Source: [Clostridium] viride DSM 6836 (GTDB lineage Bacteria > Bacillota > Clostridia > Oscillospirales > Oscillospiraceae). Taken from it: a stretch of DNA of 64,000 bases. Below, one piece after another: positions 1-8,153 of this stretch; position 1 is the first letter of the stretch; every line of letters begins with the position of its first letter. A model generated the notes under the pieces. It was given only the letters and a program-made list of their open reading frames with translations. It did not search any database and had not been told where the DNA came from. The DNA is taken from positions 61,612 to 125,611 of the forward strand of contig JHZO01000007.1 in NCBI GenBank assembly GCA_000620945.1. Reading direction: 5' to 3'. The translations under genes were made by a program, and so were the position numbers.

Positions 1-773
1 ATGACAATGTGGTGCATGTGGAAGGGGGAGCTGACCCCCTTCGCGACGTGGAGATCATCAACATGGAGCTGATTATGGCCGATATGGAAATGATTGAGCG
101 CCGCATTGACAAGGCAAAAAAGGCGTCAAAGGGTGACAAAAAGTTCTTACATGAGGCGGAAGTCTTTGAAGAGTTGTTGGCTCATTTGAACGAAGGGAAG
201 ACGGTGCGCAGCTTTGATTGCTCCGAGGAAGATCGGGAGTTGATTGCTAGCTCGGAGCTGATCTCCGCAAAGCCCGTGATTTATGCCGCCAACCTGGATG
301 ATGTGAGCTTTTCTGGCTATGAGACCAACCCTTACTATACGGCACTCAAGGCTATGGCCGATGCAGAGGATGCCTTGGTTCTGCCCATCTGTGCAAAGAT
401 TGAGCAGGAAATTGCAGAGCTTCCCCCCGAGGATAAGGCCATGTTCCTAGAGGAGCTTGGCATGACTCAGTCGAGCCTTGACCGTCTTATCACCTGCTCC
501 TACACCCTGCTGGGTCTGATCTCCTATCTCACCGCCGGACCAGAAGAGGTGCGTGCCTGGACCATTACCAAGGGCACCAAGGCACCCCAAGCAGCGGGTA
601 AGATCCACTCGGACTTTGAACGGGGCTTTATTCGTGCGGAAATCGTGGCCTATCATGACCTGCAAGCCTGTGGCACCATGGCAGCCGCTAAGGAAAAAGG
701 GCTGGTGCGCTCGGAAGGCAAGGAGTATGTCATGCAGGATGGTGATGTCGTTCTCTTCCGCTTCAACGTGTAA
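1..773 (+). CDS. ychF: Redox-regulated ATPase YchF, C-terminal part (5' truncated)
   Basis: Obg-related P-loop ATPase that binds ribosomes and hydrolyses ATP in preference to GTP. The reading frame is open from the first base of the window (frame of position 3), so the G1-G3 motifs and the start lie upstream. About 257 residues are visible of the roughly 365 usual in the family. They include the conserved VHVEGGADPLRD segment that follows the G domain, the helical coiled insert (EMIERRIDKAKKA) and a complete C-terminal TGS domain (AWTITKGTKAPQAAGKIHSDFERGFIRAEI). The frame ends in FRFNV and TAA at 771-773. ymfI follows after 15 bp in the same direction. YchF is typically single copy and chromosomal, so this end is core genome. 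Confidence 0.93.
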   Translation, partial: DNVVHVEGGADPLRDVEIINMELIMADMEMIERRIDKAKKASKGDKKFLHEAEVFEELLAHLNEGKTVRSFDCSEEDRELIASSELISAKPVIYAANLDDVSFSGYETNPYYTALKAMADAEDALVLPICAKIEQEIAELPPEDKAMFLEELGMTQSSLDRLITCSYTLLGLISYLTAGPEEVRAWTITKGTKAPQAAGKIHSDFERGFIRAEIVAYHDLQACGTMAAAKEKGLVRSEGKEYVMQDGDVVLFRFNV

Positions 774-788
774 GGCAGGAAAGCAGCG

Positions 789-1526
789 ATGGCAAAGCAG
801 AGTATTTTAATTACTGGTGCCTCCCGGGGGATTGGCGCAGCCTGCGCTCGGCTCTTTGCGGAAGAAGGTTGGGCGGTAGCCGTGAACTACCACCGGTCTG
901 AACGAGAAGCGCTGGCACTCTGTGCGGAATTAGAGCGGAAGGGATGCACCGTTCTGCCGGTAAAAGCAGACGTAAGCAATCCACAGGATGTACAGCGCAT
1001 GGTTGACATTGTGTTGGACAATTTCTGTCAACTTGACACTTTGCTGTGCAATGCAGGCATCGGGCACGCGGGTCTTTTTTCCGATCTGAGCTATGAAGAT
1101 TGGCGCTCGTTGTTTGCGGTGAATGTAGATGGGGCGTACCACTGTATACAGGCAGCGCTGCCACACTTTCTATCCAGAAAGCAAGGCTCCGTTCTTTTGG
1201 TCTCCTCCATGTGGGGCCTCGTTGGTGGCTCCTGTGAGGTGGCATACTCTTCCACTAAGGCGGCTCTCATTGGCTTGTGCAAAGCACTTGCCAAGGAATT
1301 AGGTCCCTCCAACATTCGCGTAAATTGTATTGCACCAGGGCTCATTGATACGGACATGAATGGGAATTTAACGCAAGAAGATCGGGACAGTTTGTGCGAA
1401 GAAACCCCATTAGGCTGCGTGGGAACGCCGCGAAATGTAGCGGATTGCGCGCTGTTTCTTGCTTCCGATCGAGCCAGTTTCTTTACCGGACAAGTTCTTT
1501 CCCCCAATGGTGGCTTTGTGATTTAG
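789..1526 (+). CDS. ymfI: SDR-family EF-P 5-aminopentanone reductase, YmfI-type
   Basis: Short-chain dehydrogenase/reductase of 245 residues. Visible motifs are the Rossmann glycine motif TGASRGIG (residues 9-16), NAG near 90, a catalytic Ser in the VSSMWG segment and YSSTK (Tyr/Lys) near 155. The combination SSMWG..G.SCEVAYSSTK...L.KALAKELGPSNIRVNCIAPG..DTDMN is characteristic of YmfI, which in Bacillus subtilis reduces 5-aminopentanone on Lys of elongation factor P to 5-aminopentanol. FabG (3-ketoacyl-ACP reductase) is the alternative, but there are no fatty-acid genes nearby and the CEVAYS motif favours YmfI. The start follows ychF by 15 bp and the two are probably cotranscribed. Confidence 0.78.
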   Translation: MAKQSILITGASRGIGAACARLFAEEGWAVAVNYHRSEREALALCAELERKGCTVLPVKADVSNPQDVQRMVDIVLDNFCQLDTLLCNAGIGHAGLFSDLSYEDWRSLFAVNVDGAYHCIQAALPHFLSRKQGSVLLVSSMWGLVGGSCEVAYSSTKAALIGLCKALAKELGPSNIRVNCIAPGLIDTDMNGNLTQEDRDSLCEETPLGCVGTPRNVADCALFLASDRASFFTGQVLSPNGGFVI

Positions 1527-1546
1527 GTCGCTTTTTGAATTTAAGG

Positions 1547-1575
1547 TTGACAATAAAAGATGAGCTAGGTATAAT
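1547..1575 (+). promoter_or_regulatory. Consensus sigma-A promoter of the LIV operon with flanking inverted repeat
   Basis: TTGACA at 1547-1552, a 17-bp spacer and TATAAT at 1570-1575: a perfect match to the housekeeping consensus. A 9-bp perfect inverted repeat, GTTGACAAT (1546-1554) and ATTGTCAAC (1574-1582), covers the -35 box on one side and runs from the -10 box to the start site on the other. That arrangement suits a repressor operator. The RBS AGGAGGA is at 1594-1600. Confidence 0.85.
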
Positions 1576-1604
1576 TGTCAACAACTTGAATTTAGGAGGA
1601 ACGA

Positions 1605-2792
1605 ATGAAAATGAAGAAATCTCGTATTCTTGCACTGCTTCTTGCGCTTTCTATGTGCTTTGCACTGGCAGCTTGCGGCGGCGATAAGACCCCCGCTCCC
1701 GAAACAAACGGCGATAAGGCTGTCTTAAAGCTCGGCTTTATTGGCCCCCTGACCGGCGGCGCAGCTCTCTATGGTGAGTCTGCTAAGCGCGGTGCTGAGA
1801 TTGCTGTGGACGAAATCAACGCCATGACCGATGGCAAGCTGACCATCGAGTTCAATCCCCAGGACGATGAGCACGACAGTGAGAAAGCAGTCTATGCTTA
1901 TCAGCAGCTGAAGGATCAGGGTGCACAGGCTGTAATCGGCTGCGTGACCACCACTCCCTGCCTTGCAGTTGCTCCCGATGCCAATGCAGACCGTATGTTC
2001 ATGCTGACCCCCTCCGCTACCTCCCCCAAGGTAACCGAAGGCCGCGACAACGTGTATCAGATCTGCTTCTCTGACCCCACCATGGGTAACGAGTCGGCTC
2101 AGTTCATCAAGGACAAGGCTCTGGCAAGCAAGGTTGCTCTGATTTACAACAATGCGGATGCTTACTCTCAGGGTATTGCTACTGCCTTTAAGGCAAAGGC
2201 AGCTGAGCTGGGCCTGCAGATTGTTTCCGAAACCACCTTTGCAAGCGACGATGAGAAGGACTTCACCGTTCAGCTGCAGGATGCAAAGACCAAGGGCGCT
2301 GAACTGATCTTCATGCCCATCTACTACAACCCCGCTTCCCTGATCATCAAGCAGGCTGCTGACATGAGCTACGCTCCCAAGTTCTTTGGCTGCGACGGCA
2401 TGGACGGCATCTTGGGCATCGAAGGCTTCGACAAGACCCTGGCTGAAGGCGTTATGCTGATGACTCCCTTCAACGCAGACGGTCAGGACGATGCCACCAA
2501 GAAGTTCGTTGAGAGCTATAAGGCTAAGTACAACGGAGAGATTCCCTCTCAGTTTGCTGCCGACGGATATGACTGTGTCTATGCTATCTACAACGCAGCC
2601 ATGGCTTCCGGTGAGGACGTCTCCAAGATGAGCGCTGCTGATTTCTGCGAGCTCATGATTAAGACCTTCTCTTCCGATACCTTTACCTTCTCTGGTCTGA
2701 CGGGTGAGAACATGACTTGGTCCAAGACCGGTGAGGTCGCAAAGAACACCACCGTGTTTGAAATCAAGGGCGGCGTTTACGCTCCCATGTAA
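1605..2792 (+). CDS. livJ: Branched-chain amino acid ABC transporter substrate-binding lipoprotein
   Basis: Extracellular binding component of a LIV/HAAT ABC importer, 395 residues. A signal peptide with lipobox LAAC places the lipidated Cys near residue 24 (LCFALAACGG), so the protein is anchored to the outer face of the membrane. The mature part is a type I periplasmic-binding fold (GPLTGGAALYGES...GAEIAVDEIN), as in LivJ/LivK. ATG at 1605 is preceded by AGGAGGA at 6-9 nt. It is the first gene of a complete five-gene operon driven by the promoter at 1547. A 200-nt gap with two hairpins separates it from livH, an arrangement often found where the binding protein must outnumber the permease. 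Substrate (Leu/Ile/Val or another amino acid or amide) cannot be fixed from sequence. Confidence 0.93.
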   Translation: MKMKKSRILALLLALSMCFALAACGGDKTPAPETNGDKAVLKLGFIGPLTGGAALYGESAKRGAEIAVDEINAMTDGKLTIEFNPQDDEHDSEKAVYAYQQLKDQGAQAVIGCVTTTPCLAVAPDANADRMFMLTPSATSPKVTEGRDNVYQICFSDPTMGNESAQFIKDKALASKVALIYNNADAYSQGIATAFKAKAAELGLQIVSETTFASDDEKDFTVQLQDAKTKGAELIFMPIYYNPASLIIKQAADMSYAPKFFGCDGMDGILGIEGFDKTLAEGVMLMTPFNADGQDDATKKFVESYKAKYNGEIPSQFAADGYDCVYAIYNAAMASGEDVSKMSAADFCELMIKTFSSDTFTFSGLTGENMTWSKTGEVAKNTTVFEIKGGVYAPM

Positions 2793-2829
2793 TTGGTTTT
2801 CATACGCTTCCCCTTACTCAGCACAAATG

Positions 2830-2854
2830 GGGGGTTGCCCAAATGGCAACCCCC
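2830..2854 (+). other. Stable hairpin in livJ-livH intergenic RNA
   Basis: Ten-bp perfect GC-rich stem (2830-2839 with 2845-2854), loop CAAAT. The following sequence TATTTCCTGG has only a weak T tract. It is therefore more likely a 3'-end stabiliser or partial terminator than a full stop. Confidence 0.7.
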
Positions 2855-2877
2855 TATTTCCTGGTTTTTAATTAATA

Positions 2878-2929
2878 GGGAGCCGATGCCCAGCTCGCCA
2901 TCTGGTTGACGAGTTGTGCATTGGTTCCC
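2878..2929 (+). other. Second long hairpin upstream of livH
   Basis: Outer stem 2878-2889 with 2918-2929 (12 bp, two G-U pairs), one mismatch, then inner stem 2891-2897 with 2910-2916 (7 bp, one G-U) and a 12-nt loop. There is no T tract. Together with the hairpin at 2830 it probably sets relative expression of livJ and livHMGF; it could also protect upstream mRNA from 3' decay. Confidence 0.65.
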
Positions 2930-2992
2930 CATCAGACTTTTCAAATGTAGAGAGAAAATAGAAAAACCTAAGAAACTTCAGAGGTGTGAGAG

Positions 2993-3874
2993 ATGAACTT
3001 CCTCAACTTTTTAGTCGCTGGCGTCAGTCTCGGCAGCATCTACGCCATCATTGCCCTCGGGTACACGATGGTGTATGGCATTGCAAAAATGCTAAACTTT
3101 GCGCATGGCGACGTGATTATGATTGGCGCTTACGTTGCCTTCTTTTCCATCAATTCACAGTCACTGCCACCAGTGGTAGCCGTGCTTCTTGCCATGGCGA
3201 TTTGTACGCTTTTGGGCGTCATGATTGAATATCTGGCCTATCGCCCCTTGCGAAATGCCACCTCCTTGGCCGTCTTGATTACGGCCATTGGCGTCTCCTT
3301 CTTCTTGCAGAACTTTGCCCTCATTCGATGGGGTTCCAGTCCGAAGAACTTCCCGACGGTGGTACCCTTTGGAAAGATCACCCTTTTTGGCGGGGATCTC
3401 ATTATTTCCGGTGAGGCCATTACGACGATTCTGACCTGCTTGCTGGTCATGGTGTTGCTGACGACGTTCACCCAAAAGACCAAAATGGGAAAAGCCATGC
3501 GTGCGGTGTCTGAGGACAAGGCGGCCGCACAGCTTATGGGCATCAACGTGAACTATACCATTAGCATCACCTTCGCCATTGGTTCGGCTCTTGCCGCCAT
3601 TGCAGGTGTCCTGCTTTGTTCTATGTACCCCTTGCTAAACCCCACCACCGGTGCTATGCCTGGTATTAAGGCATTTACGGCCGCTGTGTTTGGTGGCATT
3701 GGTTCCATTCCCGGCGCCATGATTGGTGGCATTCTCTTGGGTATCATAGAGATCTTTGGCAAAGCTTACATCTCAAATCAACTGTCCGATGCGATTGTGT
3801 TTGCCGTACTGATTGTGGTTCTTCTGGTGAAGCCCACAGGACTGATGGGCAAAAAAATCCGTGTGAAAGTCTGA
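2993..3874 (+). CDS. livH: Branched-chain amino acid ABC transporter permease LivH
   Basis: Integral membrane permease of 293 residues with about eight hydrophobic segments. It carries the LivH signatures LGSIYAIIALGYTMVYGIAKMLNFAHGD at the N-terminus and FTAAVFGGIGSIPGAMIGGILLGIIE in the cytoplasmic coupling region. It forms the heteromeric channel with LivM. ATG at 2993 has a modest RBS (GAGGTG). livM follows after a 10-bp gap with its own GAGGTGATG-type RBS, so the two are translated together. Confidence 0.95.
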   Translation: MNFLNFLVAGVSLGSIYAIIALGYTMVYGIAKMLNFAHGDVIMIGAYVAFFSINSQSLPPVVAVLLAMAICTLLGVMIEYLAYRPLRNATSLAVLITAIGVSFFLQNFALIRWGSSPKNFPTVVPFGKITLFGGDLIISGEAITTILTCLLVMVLLTTFTQKTKMGKAMRAVSEDKAAAQLMGINVNYTISITFAIGSALAAIAGVLLCSMYPLLNPTTGAMPGIKAFTAAVFGGIGSIPGAMIGGILLGIIEIFGKAYISNQLSDAIVFAVLIVVLLVKPTGLMGKKIRVKV

Positions 3875-3884
3875 GGTGATGTAG

Positions 3885-4982
3885 ATGAAACTGTTACGCA
3901 ACCATCGTGCCGGCCTGGACGGATTTATCAATTATGGCCTCGTATTGGTCTTCTACTTCATCATGCAGTTTTTACAAAATGGTGGAAACCTCACCAGCAC
4001 CTTCACCAGCCAATTGGTTCCCATTTGTGTCTATATGATCATGGCCATTTCCCTCAACCTGGTGGTGGGCATCTCAGGCGAACTTAGCCTTGGACACGCC
4101 GGATTCATGAGCGTTGGCGCATTTTCCGGCGTCGTGGCCTCCGCTTCCTTGATGGAGTCGGTGTCTTCTGCACCTTTGCGCCTGGCGCTTGCGATTCTCA
4201 TTGGTGGTATTGTGGCCGCCTTAGCCGGCGTGTTGATTGGCATTCCGGTTCTGCGTCTAAACGGGGACTACTTGGCCATCGTTACCTTAGCCTTTGGTGA
4301 AATTATTAAAAACGTCATCAACTGTCTTTACGTTGGACTGGACAATGCAGGTCTGCACATCAGCATTAAGAGTGCAGAAGCGCTGGGTATGGATACCGCG
4401 GGTAAGCTCTTGATTAACGGCCCCATCGGTGCCGCAGGGGTGACGCGCATCTCCAGCTTTTTCTCCGCCATTGTGCTACTGCTGATTACCCTCTTTGTCG
4501 TTCAGAATCTGATTCATAGCCGTTCGGGTCGTGCCATCATGGCCATTCGCGACAATCGAATTGCCGCAGAGTCCACCGGACTGAACATTATCAAGTATAA
4601 GATGATGGCCTTTGTGACCTCGGCTGCCTTTGCCGGTATGGCAGGTACGCTTTACGCCCTCAACCTATCCACCGTTGTGGCTAAGAAGTTTGACTTTAAC
4701 ACCTCCATCTTGGTTCTGGTTTTCGTCGTGCTCGGTGGATTGGGCAATTTGCGTGGCAGCATGATTGCCGCGGCTTTGCTCACCATTCTCCCAGAGCTCT
4801 TGCGCGAGTATCAGGAGTACCGCATGCTGGTGTATTCTATCATTCTGATTTTGGTCATGCTGATCACCAATAACGATACCTTGAAGGATATGAAGCAGAG
4901 AGCGGTCATGAAGATCAAGACTGTGCTCAACGGTTCGAACAAGAGCACGAAAGCAAAGCAAGCGGGAGGTGCAGAGTCGTGA
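3885..4982 (+). CDS. livM: Branched-chain amino acid ABC transporter permease LivM
   Basis: Second permease subunit, 365 residues. It shows the LivM pattern LVVGISGELSLGHAGFMSVGAFSG near 60-85 and the C-terminal coupling motif FVVLGGLGNLRGSMIAAALLTILPE. A lysine-rich cytoplasmic tail (NGSNKSTKAKQAGGAES) closes the protein. The stop codon overlaps the GTG start of livG in the sequence GTGA, which implies translational coupling. Confidence 0.95.
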   Translation: MKLLRNHRAGLDGFINYGLVLVFYFIMQFLQNGGNLTSTFTSQLVPICVYMIMAISLNLVVGISGELSLGHAGFMSVGAFSGVVASASLMESVSSAPLRLALAILIGGIVAALAGVLIGIPVLRLNGDYLAIVTLAFGEIIKNVINCLYVGLDNAGLHISIKSAEALGMDTAGKLLINGPIGAAGVTRISSFFSAIVLLLITLFVVQNLIHSRSGRAIMAIRDNRIAAESTGLNIIKYKMMAFVTSAAFAGMAGTLYALNLSTVVAKKFDFNTSILVLVFVVLGGLGNLRGSMIAAALLTILPELLREYQEYRMLVYSIILILVMLITNNDTLKDMKQRAVMKIKTVLNGSNKSTKAKQAGGAES

Positions 4983-5818
4983 ATAAAACCAAACTTGTGA
5001 ACCTGCCCAGTGACTACCAAATTCCCGAACGAGATTCCGACAAAACTCCGATTCTGGAAGCACGCCACTTAGGCATCGACTTTGGTGGCCTGACCGCCGT
5101 GGATAATTTTAACATGGCCATCGGACGAACCGAAATTGCGGGTCTCATCGGCCCCAATGGCGCCGGTAAGACCACCGTGTTTAACTTGCTCACGAAAGTG
5201 TATCAGCCCACCCGTGGTACCATCTTGCTGGACAGTAAGGATACGGCGGGCATGAACACGGAACAAGTGAACCGTGCGGGCATTGCGCGTACCTTTCAGA
5301 ACATTCGTCTATTTGATAAGCTCACCGTGGAGGAGAATGTTAAGGTAGGTCTGCATAACTCCACCCTGTATAACATGTTCGACGGCATCCTGCGTACGCC
5401 CCGCTACTGGAGCAAGGAAAAGGTTGCCCATGAACGGGCTTTAGAACTGCTTTCCATCTTTGATATGCAAGGCATGGCCAATCAAAAGGCAGGCTCTTTG
5501 CCCTATGGTGCCCAGCGTCGGTTGGAAATCGTCCGCGCCTTGGGGACAAACCCCTCGCTCTTGCTTTTGGACGAGCCCGCTGCGGGCATGAATCCATCGG
5601 AGACAGCAGAGCTGATGGATAACATTCAAAAGATTCGAGATACTTTCATGATTGCTATCATGCTCATCGAACACGATATGAGTTTGGTGATGAACATTTG
5701 TGAGGGCATCGCCGTACTAAACTATGGCAAGATCATCGCCAAGGGAACCCCGGAGGAGATTCAAGCAAATCCTGCGGTCATTGAGGCCTACCTAGGCAAG
5801 CAGAAGGAGGACGAATGA
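4979..5818 (+). CDS. livG: Branched-chain amino acid ABC transporter ATP-binding protein LivG
   Basis: Cytoplasmic ATPase of 279 residues with Walker A GPNGAGKTT, a LivG-type signature (SLPYGAQRRLEIVRAL in place of canonical LSGGQ), Walker B LLLLDEPAAGMNP and the H-loop IEHDM. The start is GTG at 4979 within the GTGA overlap with livM, preceded by GGGAGGTG. The first 25 or so residues (MNKTKLVNLPSDYQIPERDSDK) are a short polar extension before the ABC core. livF follows after 1 bp. Confidence 0.95.
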   Translation: MNKTKLVNLPSDYQIPERDSDKTPILEARHLGIDFGGLTAVDNFNMAIGRTEIAGLIGPNGAGKTTVFNLLTKVYQPTRGTILLDSKDTAGMNTEQVNRAGIARTFQNIRLFDKLTVEENVKVGLHNSTLYNMFDGILRTPRYWSKEKVAHERALELLSIFDMQGMANQKAGSLPYGAQRRLEIVRALGTNPSLLLLDEPAAGMNPSETAELMDNIQKIRDTFMIAIMLIEHDMSLVMNICEGIAVLNYGKIIAKGTPEEIQANPAVIEAYLGKQKEDE

Positions 5819-5819
5819 C

Positions 5820-6527
5820 ATGAGTATGCTGAAAGTCGAAGACATTCATGTCTACTATGGCAGCATTTATGCCATCAAAGGTGTTTCCTTCGAGGTCAAT
5901 CAGGGCGAAATTGTGACCCTCATTGGTGCAAACGGTGCCGGTAAGTCCACGACTTTGAAAACCGTATCTGGTATGATGAAGCCCAAAAGCGGTGCCATCA
6001 CCTTTGAAGAGAAGTCCCTCCTGGGGGTAAAGCCCCACTCCATTGTTGGTCTTGGCATGGCACACTGCCCGGAAGGGCGCCGCATCTTTCAGGAGATGAC
6101 AGTGCGAGATAACCTGGAAATGGGCGCATACACACGACCCAAGGGCGAGATCGAGGATTCCATTGCCCATGTGTATGACCTGTTTCCCCGTTTGAAAGAG
6201 CGCTTCCGTCAAATCGCGGGCACCATGTCCGGCGGTGAGCAGCAGATGCTAGCCATGGGTCGTGCCATGATGTCTAAGCCCAAGCTCTTAATGTTGGATG
6301 AACCCTCCATGGGCTTAGCCCCCCTCTTGGTAGAGGAAATTTTCCGAATCATTCAGGACTTAAACCGTGCGGGAACCACCATCCTCTTGGTGGAGCAGAA
6401 CGCAAGAATGGCGCTGGCCATTGCCAACCGTGGTTATGTCTTGGAAACCGGCCGAATCATTGCCAGTGCGGAAGCCTCCGCGCTCTTAAAGGACGAGACC
6501 GTGAAAAAAGCATACCTGGGTGGTTAA
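5820..6527 (+). CDS. livF: Branched-chain amino acid ABC transporter ATP-binding protein LivF
   Basis: Second ATPase, 235 residues, with Walker A GANGAGKST, signature MSGGEQQMLAMGRAMM, Walker B LLMLDEPSMGLAP and H-loop VEQNARMAL, the usual LivF variant. It pairs with LivG to power transport. It is the last gene of the operon and is followed 10 bp later by a strong terminator. Confidence 0.95.
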   Translation: MSMLKVEDIHVYYGSIYAIKGVSFEVNQGEIVTLIGANGAGKSTTLKTVSGMMKPKSGAITFEEKSLLGVKPHSIVGLGMAHCPEGRRIFQEMTVRDNLEMGAYTRPKGEIEDSIAHVYDLFPRLKERFRQIAGTMSGGEQQMLAMGRAMMSKPKLLMLDEPSMGLAPLLVEEIFRIIQDLNRAGTTILLVEQNARMALAIANRGYVLETGRIIASAEASALLKDETVKKAYLGG

Positions 6528-6537
6528 TACGAAACAA

Positions 6538-6584
6538 AACAGCGAAACCCCTATGTGGGATTCGCTGTTTTTTTTGTTTTTTTT
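6538..6584 (+). terminator. Rho-independent terminator of the LIV operon
   Basis: Stem AACAGCGAAACCC (6538-6550) with GGGATTCGCTGTT (6557-6569), one mismatch, loop CTATGT region, followed by a long T tract interrupted by one G. Confidence 0.93.
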
Positions 6585-6714
6585 ACCATTGTAAAAGTGA
6601 AACACCTGTGATAAAGTTAGTACTCGCAAAGAACAAATGAGAATGTTTTACATAACATTTTATTCTCACTCGCATAAGATAGGAAGGTTCTCTTCGTGAA
6701 AGGAGTGGTTTACC

Positions 6715-7395
6715 ATGCCGAATTATGTGGCTCATGAGCTCTTCGGAGCTCGCGTGAAAAATAAACTATCGGAATCCTTGCGTAACGCAGTGGAGGAAGA
6801 GCCCGTGGCATTTCGCTGTGGTTTGTATGGACCAGATCCCTTGTTGTTTTTCCCTGGCGGACTTGGCCTCTCTCGCTTGCTCCATGGAAATTGGAAAGAG
6901 CAAAGTGGCCTTGCGATGCAGCATTGTTTGCAGGAAGGAAACCAGGGGCAGCAGAGTTTTGCCGCGGGTTACTTATGTCATCTTTTGCTGGACGATGCCT
7001 GCCATCAAAAAATTTATGCCCTCATGCGGGAGCAAGGACTGTCTCATCGCATCCTGGAGATAGGCCTTGACCTGCGTATTTTAACAGACTTAGGAAAAGA
7101 ACGGTTTCCGACCCCGTCGGTCCCCGGCAAAAAGCGTATGGGGGGGCTGGCAACCGAAGTGATGGCCCCGGTGAAGGCATCGGAGTATCGAGCTGGTCTT
7201 TCTGGGATGGGTCTGATTTGCCGTCAGATGAACCAATTTGGTCGTTACTACCGCAACAAGCTCACCGGGGAGTACAAAGCTCCCGTGGCGGAGCTTCACC
7301 GCATTTTAGAACAAAATGTGAGCGATGCTGTGCACGTAATTGAAGGCGTGGCCGATGGGCTTATGCTTACCGGAGCCGTACCAGTGGGGGCGTAA
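6715..7395 (+). CDS. Zinc-dependent phospholipase C-like protein
   Basis: 226 residues beginning MPNYVAHELFGARV, followed by FRCGLYGPDPLLF, a histidine-containing segment (GYLCHLLLDDACHQ) and C-terminal helices. This is the pattern of the zinc-dependent phospholipase C family (PF00882) as found in many Clostridia. There is no signal peptide, so the protein is predicted cytoplasmic and substrate and activity are uncertain. ATG at 6715 follows AAAGGAGTGG. The stop is only 3 bp from the stop of the convergent gene on the minus strand, so no terminator separates them. The 130 bp upstream contain GAGAATGTT (6639-6647) and a related reversed copy ending ATTCTC at 6667, a possible operator. Confidence 0.72.
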   Translation: MPNYVAHELFGARVKNKLSESLRNAVEEEPVAFRCGLYGPDPLLFFPGGLGLSRLLHGNWKEQSGLAMQHCLQEGNQGQQSFAAGYLCHLLLDDACHQKIYALMREQGLSHRILEIGLDLRILTDLGKERFPTPSVPGKKRMGGLATEVMAPVKASEYRAGLSGMGLICRQMNQFGRYYRNKLTGEYKAPVAELHRILEQNVSDAVHVIEGVADGLMLTGAVPVGA

Positions 7396-7398
7396 TCC

Positions 7399-8139
7399 TT
7401 AGTTTAACTCTGTTATATGCTTGTGGTAGCGCTTTGGCATATGTGAGCGTTGTAACGCAGGATTGCTTCGCTCCTCAATGGATATGCTTTGAAAGAATTG
7501 TTTCCATAAGGCACGTAGTTGTAGCTCCGACTCCCCGGGGGAATCCAGCACCAACTCCTCCAAGGGGAGGATTCGCCATTTGCGTTCCGTATAGAAGAGC
7601 GCTTCCTTATGGGTCAGATCGTAAATCAGGAAGGTTTCGTTTGGAAAACGGGAGCAAAAGTGTGCACGCAGAAGGGGAAGCACCCGGTTTTGGGGCGAGA
7701 TTTCCGAAAGCAGCATGCCCTCGTAGTCAGAAAATCGGACAAAGCCCAAGTATTTTTCACACTCTCCCATGAGGTGGCGAATGGCTTTGTTGAGGATAAA
7801 TAGCCGCTCATCGGTGGGATCATGGATCGGCCCTCCGAATGCACAGGCGTAGATATAGTCGTAGATATGACGCTCCCTATGGGGCAGGCAAGTGAGAAAG
7901 GCGTACTCCACCACTTGTCTGACGAATGGGGAGAGTTTTGCTTTTAGGAGGGAATACACTTGTTTGGAACGTGCATCGCAACGCACAATTTCACGCAGGG
8001 GATAGAGCGTGGTTTGGGTCTCGTCCGGCGTAAAAAAGTAGAATGGGTATTCCTTGTCACGAAAGCTGTGTGCAACGCAGCACAAAAAGCCAGAAAAACT
8101 GCCGTCATAAACCAGGCTGACCTGGGGCCAGGTTGACAT
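7399..8139 (-). CDS. Putative DNA repair protein, TIGR03915 family
   Basis: About 246 residues starting MSTWPQVSLVYDGSFSGFLCCV, the typical opening of the family (Y DGSF.GFL), with FFTPDE, VRQVVEYAFLTC and a conserved C-terminal region with paired His and Arg. The family is found almost only beside the TIGR03916 radical SAM protein, as here. The downstream half resembles DUF4130, which is distantly related to uracil-DNA glycosylase-type enzymes. ATG at 8139 is chosen because GAAGGTGC lies 5 nt upstream; the longer TTG frame from 8157 would use the RBS as coding sequence. It is 14 bp downstream of the radical SAM gene. Exact reaction is unknown. Confidence 0.85.
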   Translation of the reverse strand: MSTWPQVSLVYDGSFSGFLCCVAHSFRDKEYPFYFFTPDETQTTLYPLREIVRCDARSKQVYSLLKAKLSPFVRQVVEYAFLTCLPHRERHIYDYIYACAFGGPIHDPTDERLFILNKAIRHLMGECEKYLGFVRFSDYEGMLLSEISPQNRVLPLLRAHFCSRFPNETFLIYDLTHKEALFYTERKWRILPLEELVLDSPGESELQLRALWKQFFQSISIEERSNPALQRSHMPKRYHKHITELN

Positions 8140-8153
8140 AAAAGCACCTTCTT

